DNA of 64,000 bases, from contig NZ_JHYQ01000006.1 in the NCBI RefSeq assembly GCF_000621325.1, positions 62,001 through 126,000 of the forward strand. Direction: 5' to 3'. The notes beneath the pieces were generated by a model. It was not told the origin of the DNA. It did no database searches and was given only the letters and a program-made list of their open reading frames with translations. The stretch's first letter is position 1. Each line of letters opens with the position of its first letter. A program made the position numbers and the translations under genes. Below are positions 35,050-43,231 of this stretch, one piece after another. The stretch comes from Thiothrix lacustris DSM 21227 (lineage in GTDB: Bacteria > Pseudomonadota > Gammaproteobacteria > Thiotrichales > Thiotrichaceae).

Positions 35050-36542
35050 GAAATTTTATTGCTATGGATGATTACCGCGCAAACCGCGAACAGCAAACCG
35101 AAGAACCGACAATCAAAACCCTTGATTTACCCGATGATGACCGCGCACCAGTGCAAAAGTTTGACCCTGATTTATTGCCTGAATCGGTGCGTGGTTTCGT
35201 GATTGATGCAGCGGATAGAATGCAATGCCCTATAGACTTTCTGGCAGTAACGGCAATGGTTGCGGCGGGTTCGCTTGTTGGGCGCAAGGTGCTAATGAAG
35301 CCTAAACAGTTGGATGACTGGAAACTTGCCCCGAACCTTTGGGGGGCAGTAATTGGCAGACCTTCAGCCATGAAATCACCGGCTATCAGCGCGGCATTGC
35401 AACCACTACGCAACATTGAACAAGAAATGAAAATTTCCCACAACAAGGAAATTGAGCAAATCGAAATCCAGAAAGCCATGATCGAAGCAGGGGCGGAAGA
35501 GCGCAAAAAACAAATGAAGGTGGCTTCAAAAAACAAGGATGTAACGTTAGCGGCGGCAATTATGGCAGAGGGCAAAGCACCCGAAGCACCGGCATTACCT
35601 AGATTGTCAGTCAATAATTCAACCATTGAAAAGTTAGGCGAACTGTTAGCCAAAACAAACAACGGCTTACTGATGGAGCGTGACGAACTAGCGGGATGGC
35701 TTGCCAAGTTGGGCGGCAAGGACGGCGGTGAAGATCGGGCATTCTACCTTGAACTTTATGACCGGCTAAGCCCATACGCTTTTGACCGGATAATGAGAGG
35801 TACGGTGATGATTGAACACCCGATTTTATCCATTATTGGTGGTATCCAGCCTTCAAAAATTGCGGGCGTGGTGCGTGGTGCGGTTTCTGGTGAGTCTGAT
35901 GACGGTCTTATTCAGCGGTTTCAGTTGATGGCATACCCTGACAATGAAGAAAGTTTTTCCTATCGTGACCGCGTACCAGACCAAAGGGCATACGCGGCTT
36001 ATATGGGTGTTATGCGCGGCTTGTCAGAACTGCCAATGCCTGACAGAGAGTCGAAAATATGGGGCTTTACCGAAACCGCACAACCTTTGTTTGTTGAATG
36101 GTACAGCGACACAATGACGCGGGCGCGATCTTCAGATATGCCCAACGCTTTAGAAAGCCACATGACCAAAATGGGCAAGCCTATTTCTGCACTCGCTTTA
36201 TTGCTCGAACTGCTAGACGGCGGGGCAAGTGGGGCAGTGGGTGAGGTGGCAACCATGCGGGCGCTAGGGTGGGCTGAATACCTCGAAAGCCATGCAAAAC
36301 GTGTGTATTCATCTGGCACGGCAAGCGCAACGGCGGCGGCAAAAACGATACTGGCGAATAAATCAAAACTTCCCGATGTATTCACGATGCGGGATGTTTA
36401 CCGCAAAGGCTGGAAGGGTGTTACTGAGGAAATTACAGAGGATGCGCTCGACCTGCTAATTGATTGTAACTACCTGATGGCAAGCACCACGGAAACGCGG
36501 GCAAATGGCAGGCCTACCACTAGATTTAGTTGGGCGGGGTGA
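35046..36542 (+). CDS. DUF3987 (YfjI-like) ATPase of element replication
   Basis: A 498-residue protein. Residues about 50-480 match the DUF3987 pattern: PIDFLAVTAMVAAGSLVGRK, LWGAVIGRPSAMKSPA (P-loop-like, Lys110, no canonical GxGKS), MERDELAGWLAKL and a HPILSIIGGIQPSKI segment. DUF3987 proteins are predicted helicases paired with primase modules in prophages and islands. A coiled stretch (about 120-185) interrupts the N-terminal part. Overlap with the zinc-ribbon gene implies a two-protein replication unit. Confidence 0.85.
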   Translation: MRNFIAMDDYRANREQQTEEPTIKTLDLPDDDRAPVQKFDPDLLPESVRGFVIDAADRMQCPIDFLAVTAMVAAGSLVGRKVLMKPKQLDDWKLAPNLWGAVIGRPSAMKSPAISAALQPLRNIEQEMKISHNKEIEQIEIQKAMIEAGAEERKKQMKVASKNKDVTLAAAIMAEGKAPEAPALPRLSVNNSTIEKLGELLAKTNNGLLMERDELAGWLAKLGGKDGGEDRAFYLELYDRLSPYAFDRIMRGTVMIEHPILSIIGGIQPSKIAGVVRGAVSGESDDGLIQRFQLMAYPDNEESFSYRDRVPDQRAYAAYMGVMRGLSELPMPDRESKIWGFTETAQPLFVEWYSDTMTRARSSDMPNALESHMTKMGKPISALALLLELLDGGASGAVGEVATMRALGWAEYLESHAKRVYSSGTASATAAAKTILANKSKLPDVFTMRDVYRKGWKGVTEEITEDALDLLIDCNYLMASTTETRANGRPTTRFSWAG

Positions 36543-36545
36543 TTC

Positions 36546-37016
36546 ATGGGCAAATGGCTAGACAGGTTAAAAAGCCACTCATCCCCCGAAGAGGGGGGTT
36601 TTGTCAGTTTTGGCAGTTCCACAACGGGGCATATTGCCGAATTCGCCACCCGTGAATTCAAACGGGAGGGTGTCAAGCGACTGGAAACAGTGGCGCAAGG
36701 TCTACCCGTCACACTGGCAGAACTCGAGGCATTCTTTGCACATGACCTGCAAGAATTTGGGAATGGTGGCGTAACAATGGCGACTATCAAGCAAGTTGTG
36801 GAATGGTACGCATACCAGCACAAGGGTAGGGCGAAACCCGAACCCGAAGAAATACCGGTGGGAATGGTACGCTGTACTGACTGCCTGCAAGATCGGTGCA
36901 AGTATCGGCAAGTTACCCCGTGGGGTGATGTGGTAATGCAATCTTCCCCACAATGGCGATGGTGCAGGGAATACACGGCAAGGGTTCACAACCTTTCCGA
37001 ATACCGCAAGCGATGA
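36546..37016 (+). CDS. Unrecognised 156-residue protein with GFVSFGS motif and Cys cluster
   Basis: Starts MGKWLDRLKSHSSPEEGGFV. The segment GGFVSFGSSTTGHIA is encoded by the same sequence that appears inverted twice at 29022-29131. The C-terminal half has Cys residues in CTDCLQDRCKY and WRWCREY that may bind metal. Such GF-x-x-F linkers followed by small domains recur in proteins of integrated elements, including the 528-residue protein here (GGFVGFVNT). Function unknown; its gene closes the replication operon. Confidence 0.7.
   Translation: MGKWLDRLKSHSSPEEGGFVSFGSSTTGHIAEFATREFKREGVKRLETVAQGLPVTLAELEAFFAHDLQEFGNGGVTMATIKQVVEWYAYQHKGRAKPEPEEIPVGMVRCTDCLQDRCKYRQVTPWGDVVMQSSPQWRWCREYTARVHNLSEYRKR
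36599..36635. repeat. Inverted, coding copy of the 34-bp repeat
   Basis: The reverse complement of 29095-29131 matches these 37 bases with two adjacent mismatches (CC for GG). The copies sit near opposite ends of the element, in opposite orientation. Confidence 0.88.
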
Positions 37017-37189
37017 GCAACAACACCCCAACGAATGAGCCGCACCTGATGCGGCTTTTTTGTGTCCAAGACAATACCCGCAACCATGCCCCACAAACTT
37101 ATTCACCAGAATTAGGGCTAACCCTAGGATGTGCGTTTACGGGGTGTTTTGCGTGGTGGCTGGAAGGGCTGAAAACGGGGACAGATTAG
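37013..37189 (+). CDS. Doubtful 58-residue frame at the element end
   Basis: It has an ATGA overlap with the preceding stop and a hydrophobic stretch (GCAFTGCFAWWL). However, a strong intrinsic terminator lies 25 bases inside it, so full-length mRNA would be rare. Probably not a gene. Confidence 0.2.
   Translation: MSNNTPTNEPHLMRLFCVQDNTRNHAPQTYSPELGLTLGCAFTGCFAWWLEGLKTGTD
37038..37061 (+). terminator. Strong intrinsic terminator of the replication operon
   Basis: AGCCGCA (37038-37044) and TGCGGCT (37050-37056) flank a 5-base loop and lead into a run of six T. Confidence 0.9.
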
Positions 37190-37190
37190 C

Positions 37191-37214
37191 GAATCATGGT
37201 ATTAATCATGGTAT
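37191..37214 (+). repeat. Right-end copy of 12-bp repeat plus extra heptamer
   Basis: GAATCATGGTAT (37191-37202) repeats 27662-27673; a second AATCATGGTAT follows at 37204-37214. These match the heptamer cluster at int and fit arm-type sites at the other end of the element. Confidence 0.6.
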
Positions 37215-37262
37215 GCACACATTTAATATTATTTGGTTGCCTTATTTTTCAGTGATTTATCG

Positions 37263-37346
37263 GCTCAGGTGCATAGTGCGTATGGTTACGCTATCAACGA
37301 TGCTTTACATGCAGCGGCAGAGAAAAAGAAGGCAGCCGCTGCCTGA
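37263..37346 (+). pseudogene. Displaced 3' end of the DUF2384 gene
   Basis: Frame without its own start, open back to a TAA near 37226. From 37275 it reads SAYGYAINDALHAAAEKKK and stops with TGA at 37344. The DUF2384 protein reads CAYGYHISEAM at codons 123-133. Nucleotides match in the same codon phase (GTGCGTATGG, then mostly silent or conservative changes). It lies directly before the terminator shared with grxD, as an authentic gene end would. Confidence 0.6.
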
Positions 37347-37353
37347 ATGATGC

Positions 37354-37383
37354 GCAAGGGGCTTGAGGAATCAAGCCCTTTGC
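37354..37383. terminator. Bidirectional terminator between gene remnant and grxD
   Basis: GCAAGGGGCTTGA and TCAAGCCCTTTGC pair over 13 positions (one G-T) around a GGAA loop. Confidence 0.82.
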
Positions 37384-37398
37384 TTATTTGGGCATTGC

Positions 37399-37746
37399 TT
37401 ACGCGGCATTGCCTGCTTCAGGTGCAGCGTTGCCTTTCATGGCTTCTTTCACCATCTTTTGCAATTCACCGTTCTGGTACATTTCCAGCGTAATGTCGCA
37501 ACCGCCGATCAATTCACCGTTGATGTAAACCTGTGGGAAGGTCGGCCAGTTGGCGTATTGTGGCAAGTCTTGGAAAATTTCCGGGTCGCCCAATACGTTG
37601 ACGTAGGCAAACTCTTCACCGCACGCCATCAGTGCTTGAGAAGCACGGCTGGAAAATCCACATTGCGGCATCTGCGGTGTACCTTTCATGAAAATGACGA
37701 CTGGGTTGCTTTTTACAGCCTGATCGATACGGTCTAATGCACTCAT
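37399..37746 (-). CDS. grxD: Monothiol glutaredoxin, Grx4 family
   Basis: A 115-residue protein with the CGFS active site (MPQCGFSSRASQAL) and the glutathione-binding residues in WPTFPQVYINGELIGGCDI, both diagnostic of Grx4/GrxD. These proteins carry [2Fe-2S] clusters between two monomers with two glutathiones, and pass them to Fe-S targets, often with BolA. A short Ala-rich C-terminal tail is extra. It is transcribed toward the mobile element and ends at the shared terminator. Confidence 0.95.
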   Translation of the reverse strand: MSALDRIDQAVKSNPVVIFMKGTPQMPQCGFSSRASQALMACGEEFAYVNVLGDPEIFQDLPQYANWPTFPQVYINGELIGGCDITLEMYQNGELQKMVKEAMKGNAAPEAGNAA

Positions 37747-37885
37747 TCGGATAATCCTCGTTGTTGACTAATGACCATTACATTCTACCTGTTGCATGAA
37801 ATAAATAAACGTCAGATTCCATGAGGAATAGGCCAGCTTTATTTTTTGCGGCGTTGTTTCATGGCGGCGAACTCAGTCGTGTCGA

Positions 37886-37913
37886 TAATAGTTTATTCAA
37901 ACAATACTGTGAC
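37886..37913. repeat. 28-bp direct repeat, left copy
   Basis: Identical over 28 bases to 41063-41090, which encodes NSLFKQYCD in the AraC-type gene. Left copy is non-coding. The repeats bracket the secreted protein/DUF1566/AraC module. Confidence 0.92.
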
Positions 37914-37927
37914 AACTGCTGGCAAAC

Positions 37928-38494
37928 TTAAAAACTAAACAACGACCAAGTCTGATACTTCGCATTATCTTCGCTACAAGCTTGCAGTGACAAAGGTCGC
38001 ATCACATGAACGGGTGTCGCGCCACGCCCTTCGCGTTTTTCAGTCGCATTCACCGTGACACATAGCTCCGGCTTAGCTTTCATCACCAGATGGCCATTTT
38101 CTTCCAATGAAAACTGCTGAGTATCGGCACTACTATCGCAAGATGCCAATGCAATTGAAGCATCGTTCTCAACGGCGGATGCCGTCATACAGATATCAAA
38201 GTAAACGATCTTAAACTGACCTTCTTTAAGCAGTGCCTCATCAAAGCTTTGATCTTCCAACAAGCCGCCAGTGTAGTCATAACAAGTATGTGCCTGCATG
38301 CCTTTATCCAAAGGTGCATCAGCGCCTTTACCGCCAGCAATATCCAGACAATAGCCGCGATCTTCATCAATGGTGTCAACCAATCGTACTTCGACCAGCT
38401 TCTGTTCAGTTGTTGACTCCGCCGCTTGTAATGCTGGTGTCATTCCGGCAATCAAACCCAGTGCGATGAGGCTCGAATTAATTAATTTATTCAC
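37928..38494 (-). CDS. Secreted ricin-lectin-like protein of unknown role
   Basis: A 188-residue protein from GTG 38494, chosen because AAGGAG lies at ideal spacing and a signal peptide follows at once (VNKLINSSLIALGLIAGMTPALQA). The mature part has paired Cys and QxW-like endings (GYCLDIAGG, QFSLEENGHLVMKAKPELCV, AKYQTWSLFSF), a pattern like a ricin-type beta-trefoil. It is probably exported to the periplasm or outside and may bind carbohydrate. It is downstream of the DUF1566 gene on the same strand. Confidence 0.72.
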   Translation of the reverse strand: MNKLINSSLIALGLIAGMTPALQAAESTTEQKLVEVRLVDTIDEDRGYCLDIAGGKGADAPLDKGMQAHTCYDYTGGLLEDQSFDEALLKEGQFKIVYFDICMTASAVENDASIALASCDSSADTQQFSLEENGHLVMKAKPELCVTVNATEKREGRGATPVHVMRPLSLQACSEDNAKYQTWSLFSF

Positions 38495-38573
38495 AATATA
38501 CTCCTTTTTTATGTTCACTTTATCTAAGCAGATTTGCTGCAATCTGCTTCTACACGCCAACAGGCATGAATTG

Positions 38574-39806
38574 TTAAGGCTTCGCATCACGAACGAGACG
38601 AACCCAGTTATTAATTGAGATGTAATCCGACGCCATATCAGATGCTAATTCGTAATCACTGGGTTTGCCGGATTTTGGATCACTACGCTGCGCACCGGCT
38701 CCATGCCAATCAAAATACTCGGTGGCACTGGAGTTTTTCTTACTCCACGCTTGACCAAATGCCACATAATCGGCTGTCCATTTAAAGTCCCCTTGTGTGG
38801 TGCTGGTCCAGAAATAATAAGCATCGTTTACTGATTCAAACGTTTTTACTGTAGTATTAAAAAAGTCAGTATTAATCGCAGGGAATGTTTTCTTTTCATA
38901 ATCCACCAGACTCTGCAATTCCTTAGCATTTGGTAATCGCCAATCGCTATGTCCGGCAATTTCGGCCTTATCCGCATAGTCTAATGCATCGACCCAATTC
39001 ATGGTTTGACCGCTATCGTTTTTAGTCCACATCAAGCCGGTGGATTTATCAGTCACCGTATCATCTTTGTTATCGACATAACTCATGTCGTAAAGTGTGG
39101 TGGTTCCTCTGACTGCACGTACAAAACAACCTGGCACAAACATACCATCGCTGTCTTTTATTTCGCTGCCATCAAAATACAATCCAGTTTCATACGATTT
39201 AATGTGTCCATCCGAGAAATTAAATCCAAAACCGCCTTGAATACCACCGTTACGTGTAAAATTTTGCACAGCACCTTTAACGTAAGGCGTGCTAGACCAG
39301 AATTGTCCGGCAAAGGCTAATCGCTTGTCATATTGATAACCAAAAACAGAAGTATCAATATAAGGTTTACTTTCGCCTTCATCTTCCGGTTTAATCAACT
39401 GGCCATCGAAATTTGCGATGGAATACAATTCTTTGATACTTGGTAAGCGCCAATCGGAATGTCCGGCCAGTGTCATACTGCCTACATGCGCAACGGTTTC
39501 TTTCATATTACGCCGCGTGAAGTCATGCGCTTTTTGCCACATCAAACCGGTGTTTAGGTCTGTCACTGTACCGTCATCATTGTCCTGATAACGCGGTACA
39601 TTACCTTGTACCGACGCATCCTGCCCTGTGTAGAAGCTGGAATCAGACTCGGCTAACACCTTGCCCTCGGTGTCATATTGGACGGACTGTCCGGTGTCTG
39701 GCAGCACAGGTGCATTGCTATCTGCCACAGCACAAAAGGAAGACATGCCAGCTAGCAGACAAACGGATAGGAGCGTTCTGCGAGCGATAGTTTCTTGGGT
39801 ACTCAT
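38574..39806 (-). CDS. Secreted DUF1566 protein with two repeats
   Basis: A 410-residue protein with an N-terminal signal peptide (TLLSVCLLAGMSSFCAVADS). It carries two DUF1566/Lcl-type units: VTDLNTGLMWQKAHDF with GHSDWRLPSIKELYSI, and VTDKSTGLMWTKNDSG with GHSDWRLPNAKELQSL. The fold is related to C-type-lectin/FGE modules and is common in surface proteins of aquatic bacteria. The gene is divergent from the membrane AraC-type regulator, which probably controls it. Confidence 0.85.
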   Translation of the reverse strand: MSTQETIARRTLLSVCLLAGMSSFCAVADSNAPVLPDTGQSVQYDTEGKVLAESDSSFYTGQDASVQGNVPRYQDNDDGTVTDLNTGLMWQKAHDFTRRNMKETVAHVGSMTLAGHSDWRLPSIKELYSIANFDGQLIKPEDEGESKPYIDTSVFGYQYDKRLAFAGQFWSSTPYVKGAVQNFTRNGGIQGGFGFNFSDGHIKSYETGLYFDGSEIKDSDGMFVPGCFVRAVRGTTTLYDMSYVDNKDDTVTDKSTGLMWTKNDSGQTMNWVDALDYADKAEIAGHSDWRLPNAKELQSLVDYEKKTFPAINTDFFNTTVKTFESVNDAYYFWTSTTQGDFKWTADYVAFGQAWSKKNSSATEYFDWHGAGAQRSDPKSGKPSDYELASDMASDYISINNWVRLVRDAKP

Positions 39807-39944
39807 TGGCTGACCTCATAGGTTGTTAGAACATCGTTTACTCGTATAATCTAAGGTCTGGCGCGGCTTGAGTCGTCCAAATGGCGGCATTTGGACTAAT
39901 TATTTTTGGTGTGCGTGGTCTGGACTGTCAACGGAGTGATTAAT

Positions 39945-41132
39945 TTGTATTTCGCAGAAGGTTTAACGTGGGAAATTTGCATCGTCGGTTTGTCGCTCAC
40001 CGTCTTCACCCTGATCAATCTACTGACCAAGCCGTATAAACATAAATCTGATTTGCTCCTGTGCTTGTGGCTGTTACTGCTGAATATCCCACTTCTCCAG
40101 ACAGCGCTGTCACACCAAGGCCTCGACTCTCCGGTCTTTAATTTATATACCAATCCCATGCTCACTTTATTGCATGGGCCGATTCTTTATTGGTACGTGC
40201 GCATACTGGTCAGCAGTGAAGATGCGAAAATACTAAAATCAGATTTATTGCATCTCATTCCGTTTGTGTTGTTCTATCTGTTGTATATTTCCATGGATCA
40301 TCCCCATTCGATGAGACCGTCAATAGGAAGCCCGGATATCGCTATTGGCTCTGCCGGTGAGGGCGAAGTCATGTCATTATTCAGACCGTTGATGGTGCAT
40401 TTTGGACTCATTAACGGCCTGGTCTTTGTCGTTTATTCCATTGTGACTATTTACGCTTTAGTCCAACACCAAAAGACTATCACCGAAATATTTTCACAAA
40501 ATGACAACGAGATTAGTTTGAAATGGCTTTATGCATTACCTGCGACATTCGCTGCATTAGTCCTGCTGAATTTTATGAATGAGAATGTGCTGGAATCAGC
40601 ATCGGTAATTGATCCACTGACATTTCATATGATGTCTTTTTTAAGTTTCATTATTTTACTATGTTTCTTTGGTGTAAAGCAGAAGCCTGTGTTCTTTCTC
40701 CGAAAACCATCATTTGAAAATAAAATCGAGTCTGAAACACCTATTGAAAATAGCGATGCCAATGATAATGATTTGAGTGACGAAGCCATTGCACGAGTCA
40801 TTGAAGATATGCAAGCTTATATGCGGCGTGGAAAACCATTTATAAATCCGGATTTTTCTGTGTATAGTTTGGCGGAAGCACTAAATATTCCAAGACGAAA
40901 CCTATCGCAGGTACTGAATAGCCGTCTGTCTAAAAACTTCTATCAGTATGTGAATGAATTCAGAATAGACGAAGTGAAAGCCTTGTTGCAAGATCCAAAT
41001 CAGGCGAAGTCTACGATTCTAGATATTGCCTTTCGTTGTGGTTTTAAATCAAAATCGAGCTTTAATAGTTTATTCAAACAATACTGTGACGTGACGCCTT
41101 CGCAGTATCGTAAAAAGGTCAGACAAGGTTAA
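39945..41132 (+). CDS. Membrane-bound AraC-family transcriptional regulator
   Basis: About 395 residues. A TTG start at 39945 is preferred because GGAG lies 8 bases upstream; GTG at 39936 or 39909 is possible. The N-terminal two thirds contains about seven membrane helices (ICIVGLSLTVFTLINLL, LLLCLWLLLLNIPLLQTAL and others) with a loop facing the periplasm. The C-terminus is an AraC HTH pair (YSLAEALNIPRRNLSQVLN; ILDIAFRCGFKSKSSFNSLF). 7TM-AraC proteins sense external signals directly. The last 28-bp stretch is duplicated at 37886. It is divergent from the DUF1566 gene. Confidence 0.85.
   Translation: MYFAEGLTWEICIVGLSLTVFTLINLLTKPYKHKSDLLLCLWLLLLNIPLLQTALSHQGLDSPVFNLYTNPMLTLLHGPILYWYVRILVSSEDAKILKSDLLHLIPFVLFYLLYISMDHPHSMRPSIGSPDIAIGSAGEGEVMSLFRPLMVHFGLINGLVFVVYSIVTIYALVQHQKTITEIFSQNDNEISLKWLYALPATFAALVLLNFMNENVLESASVIDPLTFHMMSFLSFIILLCFFGVKQKPVFFLRKPSFENKIESETPIENSDANDNDLSDEAIARVIEDMQAYMRRGKPFINPDFSVYSLAEALNIPRRNLSQVLNSRLSKNFYQYVNEFRIDEVKALLQDPNQAKSTILDIAFRCGFKSKSSFNSLFKQYCDVTPSQYRKKVRQG
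41063..41090. repeat. 28-bp direct repeat, right copy
   Basis: Second copy of the perfect repeat (see 37886-37913), inside the AraC-type coding sequence. Confidence 0.92.
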
Positions 41133-41133
41133 A

Positions 41134-41172
41134 GGCATCTCCACAAGTCGGCAACTTTTCCTGTGAGATGCC
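41134..41172 (+). terminator. Probable terminator of the AraC-type gene
   Basis: GGCATCT-CACA and TGTG-AGATGCC pair with one bulged base across a 16-base loop. The loop contains TTTT but no T tract follows, so termination is uncertain. Confidence 0.45.
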
Positions 41173-41313
41173 CCGGTGCACCTTTCAGCCCACGGCATCG
41201 CCCCTTGCGGCCTACACGCATAACGGCTGCGGAGCCTAATTTTTTTCCAGACAACACCAGCATAGTCCCGCTATGCCAACAGGGGATGAACATTCAAGGA
41301 CTTATTCGTGGAT

Positions 41314-42546
41314 TTATTCGTAACGCAAGGCATCAATCGGTTGCAGCTTCGAGGCTTTAAGCGCGGGGTAATAGCCAAAGAATACGCCGATGAGTGCCGA
41401 AAACCCGATGCTGATGAGCGCAATGGTGGGTTGCATCACTGCTGGCGTGCCGACGAATTGATCCAGCACCACCACGACCACCAAGGCCAGCAACATGCCG
41501 ATCGCGCCACCCAAGCCGCAAAGCACCACGGCTTCCACCAGAAATTGCAGCAAGATATGGCTGGGGGTTGCGCCCACTGCCATGCGCAGGCCGATTTCGC
41601 GAGTACGTTCGGTGACGGAAACCAGCATAATATTCATGATGCCGATACCACCTACCACCAGACTGACCGAGGCAACCGCCGCTAACAGGCTGTTGAAAAT
41701 GCGGGTGGTTTCCGCACGGGTTGCGACCATTTCGGAGAGGTTACGTAGCATGAAGGGGTCTTCGGCTGTTGGGGCAACTTTCATGCGGGTACGCATCAGG
41801 TCGGCGATGTCGGTTTCTAGCGCTTGCATGTCGGCACCGTCATAGATTTTCAGGTAAATCGACTGTACCCGCGTGGGGTTGGAATTGCTGACACCCGCCA
41901 GCCGCGTCCGCACGGTTTTGATGGGCATGAGGATTACGTCGTCCTGATCGCGCCCGCGTGAGTCTTGCCCCTTGGATTTGAGCGTGCCGATGACGTTGAC
42001 GTTGAAATTGTTAACGCGGATGGTTTGTCCCAGTGGGTCGCTTTCACCGAATAATTCTTTGCTGATGGTCGCGCCGATGATGGCGACTTTGCCGCCTGCG
42101 TTGCTTTCTTGCGGGCTGAGTTCGCGCCCGTTAGCGATGACCCAGTTGCGGGCGGTTAAGTAGTGGTTATCCATGCCTTCCACGGTGGTTGACCAATTGA
42201 GGTTGCCGTAGATGACTTGTGCACTGTTGGAGAGCATGGGGGCGGCGGCTTCAATGTCGGGAAGCTGGGTTTGCAGGTAATCAGCGTGTTCCTGTTGCAG
42301 GCTTTGTACGCTGCCTGCGCCCGTAGTGACGCCACCCATGCGCCGGGAGGAGCCGCTGAGGATGAAGATATTCCCACCTAACCCTTCGATTTGTGCGTCG
42401 ACCTGTTGTTGTGCACCTGCGCCAATCGCGACCATGATGATGACGGCGGCAACCCCGATGATGATGCCGAGCATGGTCAGGGCGCTGCGCATCAGGTTGA
42501 CGCGCAGGGCAATCATGGCGGCACGGAACAGTTTAGTGATGCCCAT
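41314..42546 (-). CDS. MacB-type ABC exporter permease
   Basis: A 410-residue permease: first helix with ALTMLGIIIGVAAVIIMVAIGAG, a periplasmic MacB core with the SGSSRRMGG segment, then three C-terminal helices including GIMNIMLVSVTERTREIGLR, the classic MacB/FtsX motif. Its start overlaps the ATPase gene by 14 bases. With the ATPase (42533) and adaptor (43228) it forms a tripartite efflux pump, with ATPase and permease as separate proteins. Substrate unknown. Confidence 0.92.
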   Translation of the reverse strand: MGITKLFRAAMIALRVNLMRSALTMLGIIIGVAAVIIMVAIGAGAQQQVDAQIEGLGGNIFILSGSSRRMGGVTTGAGSVQSLQQEHADYLQTQLPDIEAAAPMLSNSAQVIYGNLNWSTTVEGMDNHYLTARNWVIANGRELSPQESNAGGKVAIIGATISKELFGESDPLGQTIRVNNFNVNVIGTLKSKGQDSRGRDQDDVILMPIKTVRTRLAGVSNSNPTRVQSIYLKIYDGADMQALETDIADLMRTRMKVAPTAEDPFMLRNLSEMVATRAETTRIFNSLLAAVASVSLVVGGIGIMNIMLVSVTERTREIGLRMAVGATPSHILLQFLVEAVVLCGLGGAIGMLLALVVVVVLDQFVGTPAVMQPTIALISIGFSALIGVFFGYYPALKASKLQPIDALRYE

Positions 42547-43231
42547 TGAGGTAATCCTCCACCAGTTCGCCGTCGCGGAACATCAGTTTACGTTTGGCTA
42601 CAGCGGCAATTTCTGGCTCATGTGTGACCAGTACGATGGTTTTGCCTGCGTCGTTGAGTTGCTGGAAGAGCGCCATGATTTCAAAGCTGGTGCGGGTATC
42701 CAGTGCGCCCGTGGGTTCGTCCGCGAGGATCAGCAGGGGGTTATTCACCAAGGCGCGGGCGATGGCGACCCGTTGCTGTTGTCCGCCGGAAAGCTGTGAA
42801 GGCTGGTTATGGAGACGTTCGCCCAAGCCGACTTGTTCGAGGCTGGCTTTGGCACGCGGTTGCCATTCGCGTTCCGGGACTTCGGAATACAGCAAGGGCA
42901 GGGCGACGTTATCCAGCGCGGAAGTACGCGGCAGCAGGTTGAATTGCTGGAACACGAAGCCGATGTAACGGTTGCGGATATGGGCGAGCGCGGCAGCATC
43001 CAGATGCGACACGTCTTCGCCATTCAGCAGGATTTTACCGTCACTGGGGGTATCCAGACAGCCGATCATGTTCATGAAAGTGGATTTGCCGGAGCCGGAT
43101 GTACCCATTACAGCGACAAATTCACCCGCTTTAATGCTCACGTCGACACCTTTGAGTGCCCAGATGACATTATCTCCCATGCTATAGGCTTTGCGAATTT
43201 GCCGGGTTTCGATGACGTTTGGCTGGCTCAT
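42533..43231 (-). CDS. MacB-type ABC exporter ATPase
   Basis: A 232-residue ATPase with Walker [28 protein letters not shown], signature [15 protein letters not shown], Walker [15 protein letters not shown] and H-loop VTHEPE. It starts inside the last codons of the adaptor gene (4-base overlap) and overlaps the permease gene, so the order adaptor-ATPase-permease is translationally coupled. Confidence 0.95.
   Translation of the reverse strand: MSQPNVIETRQIRKAYSMGDNVIWALKGVDVSIKAGEFVAVMGTSGSGKSTFMNMIGCLDTPSDGKILLNGEDVSHLDAAALAHIRNRYIGFVFQQFNLLPRTSALDNVALPLLYSEVPEREWQPRAKASLEQVGLGERLHNQPSQLSGGQQQRVAIARALVNNPLLILADEPTGALDTRTSFEIMALFQQLNDAGKTIVLVTHEPEIAAVAKRKLMFRDGELVEDYLNGHH

Larger units (their letters stand above)
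27556..37285. mobile_element. Integrated satellite-like element, about 9.7 kb
   Basis: Everything between the DUF2384 gene and grxD is element-type: P4-family integrase, terminase-small-like paralogues, Arc-type regulators, AlpA, primase zinc ribbon and DUF3987 ATPase, plus unknown genes. No capsid, tail, lysis or large terminase genes are visible, so it cannot package itself alone. Boundaries are placed at the shared GTGCGTATGG (27556-27565 and 37276-37285) inside the host gene 3' end. An alternative direct repeat is GAATCATGGTAT at 27662-27673 and 37191-37202. The presence of an element is firm; the exact ends are inferred. Confidence 0.8.

Noticed and set aside
37013-37189. 58-residue frame as a firm gene
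   Set aside because: A strong intrinsic terminator sits at its start; kept only as a low-confidence feature.
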